DNA from: Calycina herbarum
Taxonomy: Eukaryota > Ascomycota > Leotiomycetes > Helotiales > Pezizellaceae
Assembly (NCBI GenBank): GCA_001414485.1
Contig: LLEY01000040.1
Location: 248,001-312,000 of the forward strand
Reading direction: 5' to 3'
Length of the DNA stretch: 64,000 nt
A model generated the notes under the pieces. That model did no database searches. It saw nothing but the letters and a program-made list of their open reading frames with translations, and was not told where the DNA came from. This document shows positions 48,175 to 58,168 of the stretch, in pieces (within the stretch, counting starts at the first letter, position 1; every line of letters begins with the position of its first letter). Made by a program: the position numbers and the translations under genes.

Positions 48175-50401
48175 TTACCTAACACCCTCTCTCAAAACCC
48201 TCCTCTTATCCCCTCTAATCGTCCTATTAACAACCCCTACTATTCTCCAGAAGAACTCCACATCTCCCTGTCCTATCACCCCCCTCCTACCAACCCTACC
48301 CATCCTAATACTCTGACTGCTATTCCTCTCCACAACACTCACATTCCTACCAACACTCTTAAATAACAAGCTACTCCTACTCTGTATTAAATTCGTACTA
48401 ACCACCCCACTTCCCACCACGCCTTTAACTACATCCCTGCTTTTATCTAGCATTTCAAAAGCGAGGAGACCATTAGGATGTACAGACGTCCTAGAAAGTG
48501 TGGTATTTTTCGAACGTGAGAGGGTTCCGAGGGTAGTAGTATTTTGATCGGTTACGGTAACAATGTTGGTAATGTTCGCCTTAAGGGGGTAGGTATAAGT
48601 ATATCTATAAGGCGTTGGTTTATTAATAGTACCCGTTTTACTTGTCGAAATGGTATTTAGTTGTTGGAAACCGGAGAGTAGGAGTGTTCCATTGTCTGTA
48701 TGAGCTAGCTGCTGACTCCATCTCACCGTCTTCTCTCCGTATTTTTTCGTTATGATTTTCGATTCTATACTTAGATTTCGTGATATAGCGAGCGTGTAAT
48801 CCAAGCCTGTGTTCGAACTAGTAGAATTCTTACGGGTTTGTTAAGACATCTGGATATTGATTGAATTATCTATAACCTTTGGCATCTCTCTCGTCGTTAT
48901 AGCCTATGGATCATCCTCTTACTATAAAAACAACTTCCTAGTGATAAGCTAGGAAGCTGTAGTATTATTCGACAAACCCGCGGCGGTGCTGTCATCATCT
49001 AAGCCTACGACTCTTATCTCGAATCTATGCGGATTCCTATCATATAACACCCTTAAGAAAGGAGAGACGTCGATTTTGTACTCTTTTAAATCGAAGGTAT
49101 CGATTCCTATCATAGGATTCTAGAGAGAAAGAATGACGCTGCCTGTGAAGATTACGGGAAAGGGCTATTGAACACCTATTAACATGTCGTCTATCTATAC
49201 CTGTATCTCTCTGAACGGCGAGTTTCCGGCTAGTAGGGAGCCCGGAGGGAATGTTCCATTCACAGGTGGAGGAGCGAAGATGGCGGCGGCGGAGGAGAAA
49301 ACGTTTGACCACCAGAATTCCTCATCTGCTTGCCCGGTCGAGGAGAGGGAGAATATGGCTCGATTCGTGTTCCGGGGGATACTGAGACTTGTTGAAGCGT
49401 TATCGGCTGGTACTTTGAAGACCGATGGAGAAGTCGTGTTTCCCAAGGATATGGGAAGGATTAGGGAAGCGGGGGGAGATTGAGAAGAGAGATTGGGGAG
49501 CGTGAGGAAGGTTGCTGTTAGGGTTGTGTTGTAGACTCCTGTTAACTATCCAACAAGTTAGCCTAGGAAGATAAAAGAGGTGAAAGCGGAAGGGGAAAGG
49601 GATGGATTTACGTTGACGGTTGTCTGATTCGGTAGATCGAAAATGATTTTTTGAGGGGACCGCCAGAAATACATATACCTAACATCCTTGAATTAGCAAC
49701 ATACAGAGATATATGGGAATGAAAAGAAACATACTCAGACATATCTTTCACATAAGTCCAAATAATCCCATCTCTCTTCGGTTCCTCAGTTGAGGTTCGA
49801 AAGACCTCGCTAGCACCAAAATACCTACTCTTTATAAGCTAAGCACCCTTCATAATTTGATTCCCAAGTCGCGAAGTTTAAACTTACATTATCGCAAGTC
49901 TATCAAATTGATTCCCCCTACTCGTAACAGTGAGATTCATCATCACAACATTAGCACCCCCCATACAAGTAGGCGGCACATAATCTCCTAGACGGGAATA
50001 GTGATTAGCTTCAGTACAAGGTTGGAAATGGAAGGGGAATAGATACCAAGAAAGGGCATCCCGAAAGAGGCATTAAAAACATATTGCATCAACACAACTT
50101 GACACCTTTCCCTATTTGCCCCAGTCCCGGTTCCATCACTTCCAGCACCAGCACCAGCACCCTTGGGATTCGAGAAAGTCGAGTTTGAGAAGACATCTTG
50201 CATTCTTCTATTGGGATCGAGGACGGGGATTGTGAGTTGGAACGTATTTAATGGGGTTGGTATTGATGATAGCGCAGCAGAGGTGGAAGTTGCTTCTGCG
50301 AGTATAGTTAGAGATCCGTTGAAATCTGTGTCCGAATCCAAGGAGAGAGTCTTCTTCTGTAGTTTCCGAGAGTCGTGGGTGGTGGCGAGAGTTATATACA
50401 T
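48175..50401 (-). pseudogene. Peptide N-glycosidase A-like gene, RIP-killed and 5'-truncated
   Basis: Homolog of peptide-N4-(N-acetyl-beta-glucosaminyl)asparagine amidase A, a secreted enzyme that removes N-glycans from glycoproteins. Family blocks in order: RERCQVVLMQYVFNASFGMP (near 50,080), PPTCMGGANVVMMNLTVTS, QFDRLAIM, TSTEEPKRDGIIWTYVKDMS, SPQKIIFDLPN, GVYNTTLTATFLT, FSLSSTGQADEEFWWSNVFS, NSPFREIQVYIDDMLIGV, PFPVIFTG, GIDTFDLKEYKIDVSPFL, VRWSQQLAHTDNG, YTYTYPLKANI, then a basic C-terminus ending at 48,175. Two introns are inferred (gtaagt...tag after DRLAI; gtttct...aag after DMSEY). Seven stops between about 48,840 and 49,170 lie in one frame, at Trp positions (TGG to TAG/TAA) wherever the family can be compared. 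The N-terminus and signal peptide are missing; a chromovirus fragment begins at about 50,403. Not functional. Confidence 0.85.
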
Positions 50402-50402
50402 A

Positions 50403-50559
50403 AGATAGGAAACAAAGTCTTAACGAACGAAAAGGACGAGGACGTGTTAGCAAGCTACTTATAAAGTAGGAAGGACATACTAGGCTAACCTAGGAACCTT
50501 AAAACGCTCTTAAGGATACGAAGGCTTACGACCTCTAGAGGACCGGAGAGGGGGGGTAA
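50403..50559 (+). pseudogene. Chromovirus integrase C-terminus (chromodomain) fragment
   Basis: Plus-strand reading SLNERKGRGRVSKLLIK-stop-EGHTRLT-stop-EP-stop-NALKD matches a chromodomain once the first two stops are restored to Trp (YLVKWEG...TWEP pattern). It ends with a stop just before a polypurine tract (GGAGAGGGGGGGTAA). Chromodomains at the integrase C-terminus target chromoviruses to modified histones. Only the last 50 codons remain. A family separate from Gypsy-A and Gypsy-B. Direct contact with the truncated N-glycosidase gene suggests a deletion or insertion junction at about 50,402. Confidence 0.7.
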
Positions 50560-50816
50560 TGTGACGGTTTACACCTGAAGAGTACTCGGTCTACCGACCT
50601 TCGTACAAAACGTGACCTCACGTGACCTCGCGTAACCTCGATATAAGGGGTTCCAACATCGTCCCAACAACCGGTAATTACATGTGGCCTCTGCGTACAA
50701 AACCCCTTTCCTCGCACGTAGAATAGACTTCTTCTCTTTTCCTCCTTAGTTAATTCTTCTTATAATAAAGACAACCTTATCCATTGACCTCTTTGCATTC
50801 GGCCCGTAATTCGGCA
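50560..50816 (+). repeat. 3' LTR of a chromovirus, little mutated
   Basis: Starts TGTGACGGTTTACACC directly after the polypurine tract and probably ends ...CGTAATTCGGCA (about 257 bp). It keeps many CpA/TpG sites, unlike the LTRs at 0.5-47 kb. The right boundary is judged only from the CA end. Confidence 0.55.
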
Positions 50817-50935
50817 GTTTAGAAAAGTAGATTAGGACGGCAGATTAAAGTGCCACTTCGTACTCGCGCATAGTTTTTTATACTGAATATCTATTTAACT
50901 ACCTTTCATTGATCTCCTTACTTAATTATATTTTG

Positions 50936-51110
50936 TGTAAGTGTTCGTTACATATAATGCCCCTGGGGCTAACACGGTTAGCCCCCAATCGCGCTGTAAA
51001 TAAGACCTGGATAAGTATATTGTATTATGCCCCTGCACGCTCTTAAACGCTCGCTCCTGAGGCTATTCGCAAAGCCTTCGACGAATTAGGAGCGAGTATT
51101 TGTGTGCCGC
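50936..51110 (-). repeat. Split direct repeat B2
   Basis: 175 bp, TAAGTGTTCGTTACATATAA... to ...GAGCGAGTATTTGTG. Contains an inverted pair GCTCGCTCCTGAGGC / TTAGGAGCGAG. Unmutated partner of B1. Confidence 0.8.
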
Positions 51111-51329
51111 TCTGTAAGGAGTAATAGTGATATATTTATAAAAGCTAATCTATAGAGCGTTACTTGCCGGATATGGTAGGATGTAAATAAATTATAACGA
51201 ACCCCGGTAAATAAGCCTTATATCCTCCTATTAGCGTCTAGAGCTACCCGCTCCTGCTCTACCAGATCCTAAGGCTCTCTATATCCTATTCGGTCCCCTA
51301 CTCGGGTTAATTACAGAGTAGTAAGGATG

Positions 51330-51460
51330 GAAATCGTAAAAACCGTCGTTTTTGGAATAGGTAATACTATAGCTAAGGTATAGACTTTCTCTTGCTTAAG
51401 TACTATCTAAGGAAAGCTAATGCTTACGTAAGCTTCTACTACTCTATAAAAATAACTTAT
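51330..51460 (-). repeat. Split direct repeat A2
   Basis: About 130 bp from AATCGTAAAAACCGTCG to AAAAATAACTTA; same as 55,748-55,880 apart from transitions. Contains AAAAACCGTCGTTTTTGG, a short hairpin. Confidence 0.8.
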
Positions 51461-51465
51461 TTATA

Positions 51466-51637
51466 TAAGTGTTCGTTATATATAATACCTCTAGAGCTAA
51501 CACAGTTAGCTGTTAATCGTGCTATAAATAAGACCTAGATAAGTATATTATATTATACCTCTATACGCTCTTAAACGCTCGCTTCTAAGGCTATTTATAA
51601 AGCCTTCGACGAATCAGAAGCGAGTATTTATATACTA
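51466..51637 (-). repeat. Split direct repeat B1
   Basis: 172 bp, the C-to-T/G-to-A mutated copy of 50,936-51,110. Immediately left of the recombinase end. Confidence 0.8.
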
Positions 51638-51779
51638 TACTAAAGCGTGCTAAGGTAGAATCTACACTTATATATATAATTCAGGCCTAATCCGAGCTCT
51701 TATAATCTAGGTTTAATCAAAGCTCTTATAGTTAAGACTGATCGAGGTCGCGTATCTCGGTTCTTTGTAGAAAACGTAT

Positions 51780-53500
51780 ATTAAGCTCTAGCTAAGAGCG
51801 GAGGCTTCTTTTAAAGTATTATTTAAAGGAGTTACTCTTCTAGTAGCCGAGGTCCTAGATATCCTTATAGATAAGACCGTTATCTAACGTATGTTATACT
51901 ACTCTTCTTCTAAAACTATGTTTAAAGAATTTAATAGGTGTTTATATACTAGCTTTCTTAATCCTATTTCGAAGCTAGGTAATTATCTAATTCCGTAATA
52001 TTAGCTCTCTCTTTAAGATTATAAACAGGGGCTCGGCCGCCTATTCCTCTAGTGTATTACTCTTTCTAGTATAGTCGACTAGGAGCTTATAAAGTGCCTT
52101 AACCAGGCATATAGAGGTGTTAGTATATATAAGCACTATTTCAACCTCTTAGTAATTATAATCGGCTTTACTTCGTTTTAGGCGAAGGGTTACGTATACT
52201 CTACTAGAAGCGATAGCAACGTCGCTTCTTATAAGTCGTATAGATGAAAAGGTTAAGCAATTCTCTTAAAGTTACAGGTTTGTTACTATAAACTCTCCTA
52301 TTCTTAAACATCCTATAAAGGCTACTTTTATAGCTATGTTAAAGTTAATACTTTCGCGGCTCCTAGCACCTGTTAGTTCTACAAATGCCGGCTCTGTAAT
52401 CCTTTCAAGGATGTCTATTATAATTGGTTAAGCTTGCTTAGTTAGGGTGTTTATCGTTGTCTACTATATATTACTAATAATTCTTTTCAGCTAAGAGCTA
52501 TCAAAGACGCCTTTGTCTAGCCTCCTGTCGATGTAGGCAGATTAGAGAGCTAATAAGTTCTCTATAATTATATCCGGCTTAACCTTCGTAGCTCTAAGGC
52601 CTTCTATAGCTCTTAAGGTCGCGAACTCTCCTAGAGTCTCTAGCTAGGCGGGCTAGGCTGTTTTCGCTTATAGAATACAGTAGTCCTCGTACGTTGTTTA
52701 AATAGACTTATAGTTATCTCTTATCTCTTTTAAGAGACCGTTCTAGAGGAAGTGTTTTAGTAAGGATAAGTTAGTTTCTTACGATCGTAGCTATTTAGGC
52801 GAAGGAGAAGAGATTAGTAGAGCCTCTGCTATTAAGAGCACTAGTTAGCTATTTCCTTAGAATTAAAGCGCGAAATTATATTAGCTAGGGTATTATCCTT
52901 TTCTACGATCTATCTAGAGATAACCTTGATATTATATTCAGCTGCTTATAGAAGAATCCTTTGTAGAACTATATTTACTTCGCTCTTAAGCGAGGACTTC
53001 TCGAGACCTGTCTATAAGATTAAGCTATTTATATAAATAATAACTTTCTTTCTACGCTACTATTTCGCGAAGTAGTTAAAAGCTAGGACGATCGCTTCTA
53101 GCTTAAAGATATTAATATTAAAGATATTATTTATATTATACTTAACCTTAGCTATAAAGGCTTATTCTTTTTAAAGAGAGTTATACTAGTTTTTCTAGTC
53201 CGTATTAGAGGTCTCTACGTAGAACCCTCCTATACCTTCTATTAAGACGTCTGTGAAGAGCTGAATCGCTACTCTCGCTTTACTATTAAAGTAGTATATA
53301 CCGTTGTATAGAGAGAGGAATTCGTTCTACTATTCGATATCTTTCTTAATAGTCGGGTTAAGTCGCTTTCTTAAGGCCTTTAGTATATTTATTAGATAGC
53401 TTACTAGGAAAACGTATAGGTATAGTATAAATACCTTTCCTAGCTTAACAACGTTTAAGTAGAAGCTTAGAAAGTCTACTAGAGACTGTATTTCGTCGAG
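51780..53500 (-). pseudogene. Tyrosine recombinase of the DIRS-like element
   Basis: The C-terminal catalytic domain is clear on the minus strand: IRLIRSDVAIASSRVYVTLR, RSKADYN, ICLVKALYKLL, EPLFIILKRE, IKKASIxTPIKFFKHSFRRR, DNGLIYKDI, then LGY...KSNSFKxYFKRSL. The HxxR box (HSFR) lies at 51,909-51,920 and the probable nucleophile Tyr (KxYFKR) at 51,816-51,818. In this class the enzyme inserts a circular cDNA by site-specific recombination. Stops replace Trp/Gln in several places. The segment between 52.3 and 53.5 kb holds the N-terminal part and probably RNase H, which I could not resolve. Confidence 0.8.
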
Positions 53501-53559
53501 AGTTACCTAGCCTTAGTCTAGTACGATAGACGTCAAGGGTCGCGCTTTTACTAGCTTCT

Positions 53560-54260
53560 CTCTTAGTAGTTTCATAATAAATTTATAAGTATTATACTTA
53601 ATTCCGAGGATAGTAATAACCTAACCCTCGTAGTCCTTCTTCTTATTCCTTAGAACGCTTAGGAAGTCGGTTAAGAGCGTATACTAGCTATAGAAGTAGG
53701 CTACCTGCTCCTAGAGGTCTAGTCTTATATAAAAGAAGAAAATAAAGTTATCTAAGTAGTATAGTAAGAGCTTAATACTAATACCTAGGTATAATTTAAG
53801 AATCTAATATAGTACTTCAGCTACTAGGTTAAATAGGAAAGAGGCTATTACTAGGTTAAATAGGAGGTATATTTCTCGGTAATATACTCCTGCCTAGTTA
53901 AAGCCTAATAGCTACTAGTCTTTCTACGATACTAGGATAATTCTAAATACGTCTTTTAGATCCTTCTTTATAATAAAGCAGCTGTGCTCTACCTGAAGAA
54001 TAGCTGCTATAATAGCGTCGAAATACAGGTACTTAATACCTCTATATTCCTTTGGAATACTATCGTTTGTAGACCTCTCTACTAGCGTAGAGAGGTTATA
54101 GATTATATAGAAACTACTATCGCTCTTAGGTACTACGCCTAGTAGAGAGGATATAAAAGGTAGGAGAGAGAGGTATAGTAGTACTCTATAGAGCTTTAAA
54201 TCAGCTTCTAACCTACTCTTTATTATGTTTAGATTATCCTTAATAGATAGTAGATTCCTT
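53560..54260 (-). pseudogene. Reverse transcriptase of the DIRS-like element
   Basis: Minus-strand reading LLGVVPKSDSSFYIIYNLST (family: GLVPKSDGSFRxIHDLS), RSTNDSIPKEYRGIKYLYFD, AIIAAILQVEHSCFIIKKDL, KDVFRIILVS, LLGFN, AGVYYREIYLLFNLVIASFL, FNLVAEVLY, LLLYYLDNFIFFF (catalytic box YLDN at 53,747-53,758), then LTDFLSVLRNKKKDYEG and ITILGIK. The LIKRDLKDAFR and HYLDDFI-type boxes are typical of DIRS-like RT and distinct from gypsy RT. Five or six stops within about 220 codons. Confidence 0.85.
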
Positions 54261-54879
54261 AAGAAGATAAGCTAGTTAGAGCCTTTATAGCTAATCTGAT
54301 ATCTAAAGGTTAAAATGCCTACGATTACGTTGTCTAATAGGCTTAGCCTAGAGGAAGATCTCTGTTCGTCTTAGTATAGAAACGTAAGGTAATATCTAAT
54401 AGGGTCTAACCTAACAGGGTCTAATTACCTACTTAGTAAGATATATAACGATAGATTACCTTGGACTAGGTAGTCTTTAAGAAGACGTACTTATCTATCT
54501 CTTTTTAGCGGAGATAGCGAGTCTCTAAGTAGGTATAAGGTATCTATAACTTTATATAGCAAGTATGTGTTTAGACGTAAAGAGTAAGAGAAACAGTATA
54601 CTATAGTTTTTTTAAATAACTAATAATATTCCTAGTCTCTTATAATATCTTAGCTATAGGCTTGAGTTTAAGAGCACTAGGTAACCTAGTAGTCCTCTCT
54701 ATAACTTACTATCTAGTATTTATACTCGAATTTACATCTATCGCTATACTTATATCTATTCGAATTCTATATTTAGTATGCTCTATCTAGTTCTATAGCC
54801 TTACTAGGTATTATAATAGGTCTTCTGTCGAAGCTTCTCTTTCTTAAAAGGTCTTATATAAGGCTTCTTTTAGAGGGGA

Positions 54880-55687
54880 TAATAGTAAGAACTAGGTAAT
54901 AGTATTCTCGCTCTACTAAGATTACCTAGCCCTCTATATTTATAACGCTAATAGAGATTATATATTAGTACTGTTCTAGGGCTATTAGTATTACCTAGAT
55001 CGCTGGATTCTATATATTCTAGATAAGGTGGATTAACCTTTCAAAGGCTATTATTGCTGCTATTAAATCTAGGCGAGTCTCTCTATAGATTTAGTATATG
55101 ATTAATAGGTACATTGTCTACGATTCTTACTAAATTGACATCGTTGTCCTAAAGTCTAACTGTTTTCCTTGCTTCTTTTTAATAGTAAGGGAGTCGCCTA
55201 TTACCTTAAAGGATTGCTTGTTCGCTACTACTAGTAGACCTTTCCCTGTTCGGATATAGGCAAGGTCTATTGCTAAGAATGTCCCTTTAACAATCTACGC
55301 GATATACTTTGGGTTAATACCCGGGTGCTTGTCTAGGATAGATTTATCTTATGGGGATAGCATCTTACCTGCTTCTTCGAGGCTTAAAGCGTCCCTAGTT
55401 GCTGCTGCTGCTTACGCTCTTAAGACTAACGTTTGTGCCTCCAAGGCCTTGGTCTTAGCCTGTAACTTTTTCTCTTCTATAGCCGCGATCCTTGTTCGGC
55501 CTTCTACTTCCGCGTACTGGGCTCTCTTTATATATAGGTCCTCTATCAACAGTTGTGCCCTAACTTCATCCTCCGTAAGTGCCTCTAAGTTGTTGGTATT
55601 CTAGAGGATCGTTGCGTTAGACCCCGCGTTCGAAAGGGGGGAAGAGGGTACCCTGTCGCCGGCGGGGGTATTTCTGGTTCGTACCAT
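54880..55687 (-). pseudogene. Gag-like ORF1 of the DIRS-like element
   Basis: Starts at ATG 55,685-55,687: MVRTRNTPAGDRVPSSPLSN..., then NTNNLEALTEDEVRAQLLIE, DLYIKRAQYAEVEGRTRIAA, IEEKKLQAKTKALEAQTLVL (coiled coil), then LDKHPGINPKYIA, IVKGTFLAIDLAYIRTGKGL, ASKSFKVIGDSLTIKKK. The first roughly 150 codons contain only a few stops, and those fit CAG-to-TAG type changes; decay increases further left. The position at the 5' end and the coiled coil suggest a Gag analogue; I recognise no named domain. A 91-codon plus-strand frame here is a shadow. Confidence 0.65.
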
Positions 55688-55747
55688 GTTGAAGGCGGAT
55701 GAGGAGTCTAAGTAGCTTCAAATAGAGATGAGAGCTTTAGCTGGAAT

Positions 55748-55880
55748 TGATAAATCGTAAAAACCGTCGTTTTTGGAATAGGTGATGCTATAGCTAAGGT
55801 ACAGACTTTCCCTTGCTCAAGTGCTGCCCAAGGAAAGCTGATGCTTACGTAAGCTTCTACCACTCCACAAAAACAACTCA
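55748..55880 (-). repeat. Split direct repeat A1 (5' end of DIRS-like element)
   Basis: Unmutated copy of A2. Lies just upstream of ORF1. The exact outer end near 55,877-55,882 is inferred from where similarity to 51,460 stops. Confidence 0.75.
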
Positions 55881-56141
55881 ACAAATCTAATAAGTGGTTG
55901 TTAAGATATATGCCTTTTTAGTAGGGTGGTAAAATGGCTGAGAGGCGTGCATAGTCCAGGGGCGTGCACAGTCCAGGGATATCGGTTACTCGCGAGGGCC
56001 CCCTTCCTCAACGTCCTCGACAAGTTCCGGTGGCGCCACTTGCAGAGAGCTGTGCCACCAGCTTGTAGGCCACGGCATATTTCAGTATCCAGAGTCGCTA
56101 ATTTCCTTCCTATACAGAACTTCCTTCTACCAACTTTAAGA

Positions 56142-57157
56142 ATGCCAGAAACGGGTATCGACGTCAATACCTCCATCTCCTACTTTTCTCACGATGACCG
56201 CTTTCATGTGGAGAAGCCTTATACAACCACTTTTCCAGTCGATCATATCCCTGGTGCAAAGATCACAAATCAAGAATGGGCCCCGACTGAGATTACATTC
56301 AGAGATATTCGAACCCATCTTCCTAACCCTACCTTAGATACCCACGGCTTCACATATCTCAAATACGCCACATCTTTGTCTGAGGTCGACTTCGACGACA
56401 AAGAGAAGGTTGAAAAAATGTACTACAACGAGCTTGCTCATCTTTTTCGGACACAATTTCCCCAGTATAAAACTGTGGCATTTTTCGATTATGAAGTAGG
56501 CATTAATTTTGAAGAAATCCAATAATTACTAACGTCAAATAGCTTCGAAAGAGGTCATCTTTATTCCCACATGCCGTAGGTGAAATGACGGAGTTTGCTC
56601 AACCTTATGCTTTCGCACACGTCGACTTCACTCCCCATGGGGCAAAGTTGAAGCTTGAAAATTCCTTTGGTGACGAGGCCTCGGATCGTCTCGAGGGTAG
56701 TTTTGACCTTTTGAAGTTCGTCTACCTCCCCATATATCTATTCCGCTGATGAGTATGGTGGAGTAACTTTGTACAGCATTTGGCGATTGCTAAAACGACC
56801 AACGAGAGATTGGCCTTTGGGATTCTGTGATTTCAGAACCATCGATAATGAAGCTGATCCAGTCCCAAATGATGTTGTTTATCGTACTGGACTGGGAGAG
56901 AATTGCTATCTCCGTTTCAACCCGTCTCATAAATGGTATTACAAAAGCGCTCAAACGCCTGATGACATTGTTGTTTGGCGCAATACGAATCTGCCAGACG
57001 GAAATATGCCTCTTTAATTGACTTGCAATTCTACGTTTCACAATATAACACCCAACTGATATATACAGGAGCATTTCATGCTGCCTTCTTCAATCCCGGC
57101 GCGGAGGATGATCCCCCACGAGAAAGTATTGAAGTTCGAGCGGTGGGATTTTACTGA
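56142..57157 (+). pseudogene. CmcJ/AsaB-like (GA4-desaturase family) gene, frameshifted
   Basis: Family members are small fungal proteins near secondary-metabolite genes, annotated as CmcJ-like hydroxylase/methyltransferase; the reaction is mostly uncertain. Start MPETGIDVNTSISYFS at 56,142. Conserved blocks: TNxEWAPTEITFRDIRTHLP, LDTHGFTYLKYATS, YYNELAHLFRTQFPQYKTVA, FFDYEVG; then in another frame EFAQPYAFAHVDFTPHGAKL; then SIWRLLKRPTRDWPLGFCDF, DPVPNDVVYRTGLGENCYLR, FNPSHKWYYKSAQTPDDIVV; then, shifted again, GAFHAAFFNPGAEDDPPRES and IEVRAVGFY-stop at 57,155-57,157. At least three frameshifts (about 56,525-56,580, 56,735-56,765 and 57,000) and a stop at 56,523. Not RIP-like; decay by indels. 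The length of about 340 codons fits the family. The 72 codons upstream of 56,142 in the open frame do not look coding. Confidence 0.8.
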
Positions 57158-57457
57158 CATTCACCTGAAGCCTCAGCCTGGAAGCTTGTTCTGAGAAGTT
57201 CGGGTCTACTCTCACTGCGAAGCATGGAGACAATTTCAGAAATGGAGCAAAGAATAGCATTGTTATTTAATGATTGTGGGAAGGCTGTTAACAATCACAT
57301 CAAACAAATCAAGCTCCATCATCCACACCTCCTCTACTATTGATCATCCAAATTCAAGCGAACCATCATCAACCATGAATACAAGCTGCGAGACTTCATG
57401 AGCATAGTCAAATCCTAACAGATACTTGTTCTACTCACCACTTGTGTCTGAGAATTA
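57158..57457. other. Intergenic interval
   Basis: No gene recognised. Contains ordinary unique sequence between the CmcJ-like pseudogene and a doubtful minus-strand ORF. Confidence 0.5.
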
Positions 57458-57811
57458 CTAGTTGTTGCAATCATAAACTGTTGCCGGAGCGTCATTGGGA
57501 CTTTTCCCATTTTGTGAATCGTCGTAGGTTTGCACGGCATGAAGGGTAATCTCGCCAGCGGTCTTATCGGGTGTGTACCACTGCTTCCATGGCTGCGACT
57601 TTGGGGTTTGATTTTGTTTTGGCATTCTATAAAGACTTGTAAGCTCCGTCTGTGACGACCAGGGTTTGTGAGCCACTGACTTCTCTTGGTGGTTGCTGAC
57701 TTGCTGGTTAATGTTGCTCGGTGGTGGGCTTTCTTCGCAGGCTTTTTCGATGGGCTTTTTTGATATGTTATCAAAATCCGGCTGGGAGATGCTACGTGCT
57801 ATAAGTAACAA
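57458..57811 (-). CDS. Doubtful hypothetical ORF
   Basis: 117 codons on the minus strand, starting MLLIARSISQPDFDNISKKP, rich in Gln, Ser, Pro and Lys, with a more protein-like second half (KSQPWKQWYTPDKTAGEITL). No domain, signal peptide or membrane segment. A second overlapping frame of the same length exists on the same strand, which lowers confidence in either. It may be a chance ORF or the remnant of a small gene. Confidence 0.2.
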   Translation of the reverse strand: MLLIARSISQPDFDNISKKPIEKACEESPPPSNINQQVSNHQEKSVAHKPWSSQTELTSLYRMPKQNQTPKSQPWKQWYTPDKTAGEITLHAVQTYDDSQNGKSPNDAPATVYDCNN

Positions 57812-58168
57812 GGCTCCCGGTGCCGCCTCAAGGTCTCAGAAGTGATCACACCATACAATACCTGATTTTACTAATGATGTGGTAAGCCCTTGAGCGCCCC
57901 AATGCGACATTGGGCTGCAGAGCGGCATGTGCCTCTTCATGCCATGTTCGCCTTGTTCACAGGTTGAATGGTCCGTCTCTGATTTGCGACCCACATGACT
58001 GGAGAGTTGGCATCTTCCCCGTTTAGTATCCAACTCCCTGGTGGATACACCGACAGCTTCCGCGCTCGATACTCGACGTGGTCCCCCTATCGACAAGAAC
58101 CGCCAACAAAACTACATGCTTCGATATGACACTACAGGAGCTCTTTGTCAGTTCTCTCCCATCTGGGA
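57812..58168 (+). promoter_or_regulatory. Presumed upstream region of the NLR-type gene
   Basis: No gene recognised in these 357 bases. An ATG at 58,126 is followed by a 34-codon frame (MTLQELFVSSLPSGNAPSAV...) that ends before the hydrolase domain and would need an extra splice to join it. No clear TATA or CT-rich tract stands out. Confidence 0.3.

Larger units (their letters stand above)
50936..55880 (-). mobile_element. DIRS/Ngaro-type tyrosine-recombinase retroelement
   Basis: Minus-strand element with order Gag-like ORF, reverse transcriptase, tyrosine recombinase, and no LTRs or target duplication. Two pairs of direct repeats are arranged A1 (about 55,748-55,880), ORFs, B1 (51,466-51,637), A2 (51,330-51,460), B2 (50,936-51,110). 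This A1-ORFs-B1-A2-B2 order is the split-direct-repeat layout of Ngaro-like elements, which integrate by recombinase rather than DDE integrase. About 220 bp separate A2 from B2, which may be part of the terminal repeat or a later insertion. Coding parts between 51.6 and 55 kb are RIP-mutated, whereas both ends are nearly normal. Confidence 0.82.

Noticed and set aside
49040..49483. Overlapping ORFs on both strands inside the N-glycosidase gene
   Set aside because: Only the minus-strand frame with FSLSSTGQADEEFWWSNVFS matches the family; the plus-strand frame and the other minus frame are shadows.
50163..50717. Further ORFs at the N-glycosidase 5' end and over the LTR
   Set aside because: Shadows of the N-glycosidase exon, or frames within the chromovirus LTR, with no domain of their own.
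57415..57774. 119-codon minus-strand ORF overlapping the 117-codon one
   Set aside because: Same strand, different phase, low-complexity basic composition; at most one of the two could be real and neither is supported.
57836..58096. 86-codon minus-strand ORF upstream of the NLR gene
   Set aside because: No domain, odd composition, and it lies in what must be the NLR promoter.
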